The translations under genes were made by a program, and so were the position numbers. The notes below the pieces were generated by a model, which was given only the letters and a program-made list of their open reading frames with translations, had not been told where the DNA came from and did no database searches. Positions 62,025-64,000 of a stretch of 64,000 bases of DNA are shown here, piece by piece; position 1 is the first letter of the stretch; each line of letters begins with the position of its first letter. The stretch comes from Piper betle. Lineage: Eukaryota > Streptophyta > Magnoliopsida > Piperales > Piperaceae. The stretch is from contig JAURVB010012649.1 in NCBI GenBank assembly GCA_033002965.1, positions 117,883 through 181,882 on the forward strand. Direction: 5' to 3'.

Positions 62025-63504
62025 TCACTTCTTTAGTGGAAACAGGTGGCATTTCCATGTCTTTGACCTTAACCATCGGGGCATACATTTCTCATTTTTC
62101 CTTCCTTCATCTAGCTTTTCCATTCTCTTTTGAGACTGCATTAGTGAAGATGAGTGGCTCACTGTCATCACATTGGCAGTTGAAGTTTTGTGCTTTATAT
62201 CACCTTTGTCAAGTAACTCTTGGATTTTCTCCATCATGTCTCGACATTTCACCGTAGAATGACCTAACCTCTGGTAAAATAGACAAAAAATTTCGTTCTT
62301 TTCATCTTCTGGCTTTGGCAAATTTTTTGGAGTCCATGATGTGATCTTTCCTTTGCTCTTCAACACGTCAAACCATCTCTTAGTATCTCCAGTGTTGAAG
62401 GTGTAATAATATTTCTCCATTCACGCTGTTGTCGAGACTCTCGAGGTGTATATCTTGGATTTTCACTTCCATTCTTAGTCTTCACTTTCCACTCATGATT
62501 CATGTGACCAAGCTCGGTGACTGCATTGCTTGATACTCCTTTATTCCTTGTTGAAGCAGAAATTCTGTTGAGTTCCTCATATATCAGCACCCTTTCAAAG
62601 AGTTCTTCAAATGTGTTGCATTGTGCAGCACTCAGGAACCAAGTTGCTGATCCAGCATTCATCGCACAAATCTTTACAAGCTCCTTGATCTCTGGAGTCT
62701 TTTTCATTTGGGATGAAAGGCTTCTGAATCTTTTTACATATGTAGCAAATTCTTCACCCGGTTTTCTTTGACATTGCCTTAAATGCTCAATCTTTATCGG
62801 GATATCGATTGACTGAAAATGAGCTATGAATTGCTCGATGAGTTCCTCCCATGATTTGATTGATCTGGGTGGGCGATTGTTGAACCATCTAAGTGCATTA
62901 CCATTAAGAGAAGCTGGGAATTGTTGTAACTTTAACTTTTCATTTGTCGAGATTGTTCCGCACTCAATCTCGAAGATTAGTGATGTGATCTTCAGGGTTG
63001 CCATCTCCATCAAACTTCGTAAAGGTTGGGCACTTGTACTTCTCAGGAAAACCTATGTGTAGACTTCATCAGCTAAAGGTTGAAGACGCTTTGTCAGCTT
63101 CAGTTGATTCTTTATCTTTCTTTCCAATCAATGCAGTGATAAGTGCAGCTTGTGCATCCATTTCTGCTTTCAACTCTTCATAACAAAGGTTTTACATTGG
63201 TGCTATTGACATGGTTTGCAATTGGGCTTGTGGTTGACTTGCTGGTAAATTTGTAATAGGAACTGACATCTGACTTATTGGCATTGCTGACGGTACCGTT
63301 GGGATGGGTAACTGTGGTGGTGATTGATGGTGGAAACACCATAGAAGATAGTTGTTGGGAGCATGCAGGGTTATACCACTGGTATGGGTATGGCGATTGG
63401 TAATACAGTGGTTGTGGAAACCATGTTGAGTGGGGAAGTAAACTATGTTCAATCCAAATTAGGTGCATAGTGGGATAGTGTTGCATCCAAATGCTATTCA
63501 GCAA
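62025..63504 (-). pseudogene. gag: Ty3/gypsy-like gag remnant (frameshifted)
   Basis: Minus-strand frames 63504-63178, 63013-62360 and 62420-62025 together give a gag. It has a Tyr/Pro/Gln-rich N-terminal part (YQSPYPYQWYNPACSQQ), a Retrotrans_gag core (KLKLQQFPASLNGNALRWFN, SWEELIEQFIAHFQSI, KPGEEFATYVKRFRSL), and a CLFYQRLGHSTVKCRDMMEK motif like the degenerate knuckle of Tat/Ogre-type gags, then KIQELLDKGDIK. The frame changes near 62970 and between 62420 and 62360. The PB1 reading frame follows immediately downstream. Its LTRs were not found within the window. Confidence 0.8.
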
Positions 63505-64000
63505 CCGAAGTTGAAGTTGTAGATGTTAGGTGGGTGGACTTAGTACTTGGGAATAGAAACAAATTGTTGAGTTCGTGAGGATGTTAACTTAGATCCCTCA
63601 ATGTGTTGCTTTCAGTACGAGAGTGAGTTAGATACAATTGGATTTTCAGAGGTTAAACATCTGTCTCAGCCTCGAGGGTTGATCCCATTTTGGACATTGT
63701 AGGGGATGGTCATCTTCATCGTCCTAACGGCAGGCTCCATTTGCAGCACTAAGCACCGTTGCGTTTGGGCTGACGGCTGCTGTATTGTGTCATATCCTCA
63801 GTTCTGGTTCATCCGCTCTTCACTTTGGCGGAATCGTTTTCCAGGTAGCCTGATTCAGTGCTTGTCCTCCATAGCTGCAGTTGTTTGCTGTCAAAGGCAC
63901 TTGCTTGGCTTCTAATGGTTGGTTTACCTCTTCATTTCTTCTTGGACTTTGATCATCTCGGGTCCATGCTTCTTCTGGGAGTAATTCCTCCTTCATTTCC
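63505..64000. other. Upstream part of the gypsy-like remnant, unassigned
   Basis: Presumably leader or LTR of the minus-strand gag-PB1 element. Short open frames here have no protein similarity that I recognise. The window ends before a boundary appears. Confidence 0.35.

Overview
This is a plant nuclear chromosome segment. Short intron-containing genes sit in AT-rich intergenic DNA that is packed with transposable elements. Several coding regions are very GC-rich (U-box, F-box/kelch and ATG13 genes), which suggests a monocot, but nothing here fixes the species.

The left part (about 1-38 kb) is the gene-bearing arm. In order it holds: a U-box E3 ligase (PUB25-29 type, +); a seven-exon WNK kinase (-); an intronless F-box/kelch protein of the At5g43190 type (+); two C-terminal exons of an unrecognised small protein (-); the autophagy regulator ATG13 (-); an ATL-type RING-H2 E3 ligase (+); a cytosolic BolA2-like protein (+); and a convergent pair of DUF1218 membrane proteins (+ and -). 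Three of these are ubiquitin-ligase components, but nothing suggests a functional cluster. This is ordinary plant gene order.

Between the genes lie non-coding repeats: a three-copy tandem array of 310-370 bp units (12.4-13.4 kb); two related hAT-like non-autonomous elements with AATCGG-rich ends (14.9-16.7 and 38.5-39.4 kb); and a hairpin-rich inverted-repeat element with an extremely GC-rich core, set inside a TA microsatellite (26.9-27.7 kb).

The right part (about 40-64 kb) is a nest of LTR retrotransposons. A decayed Ty1/copia element on the minus strand (42.85-57.82 kb) is split inside its integrase by a solo LTR of a Ty3/gypsy-like family, flanked by a 5-bp duplication (ctcat). That solo LTR is itself split by a young, complete, opposite-orientation element with 2.86-kb LTRs, a tRNA-Met primer binding site and only a gag gene (TR-GAG type). 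A further solo LTR of the same family (57.8-60.8 kb) separates the copia remnant from a second gypsy-like remnant on the minus strand, whose gag is followed by a PB1 domain. That gag-PB1 arrangement is the most unusual feature in the window.

One property affects the whole annotation. Five of the eight host genes whose coding sequence can be followed, and the TR-GAG gag, are broken by one-base indels, mostly in short homopolymers, inside otherwise well-conserved sequence. This looks more like uncorrected long-read assembly error than mass gene death.
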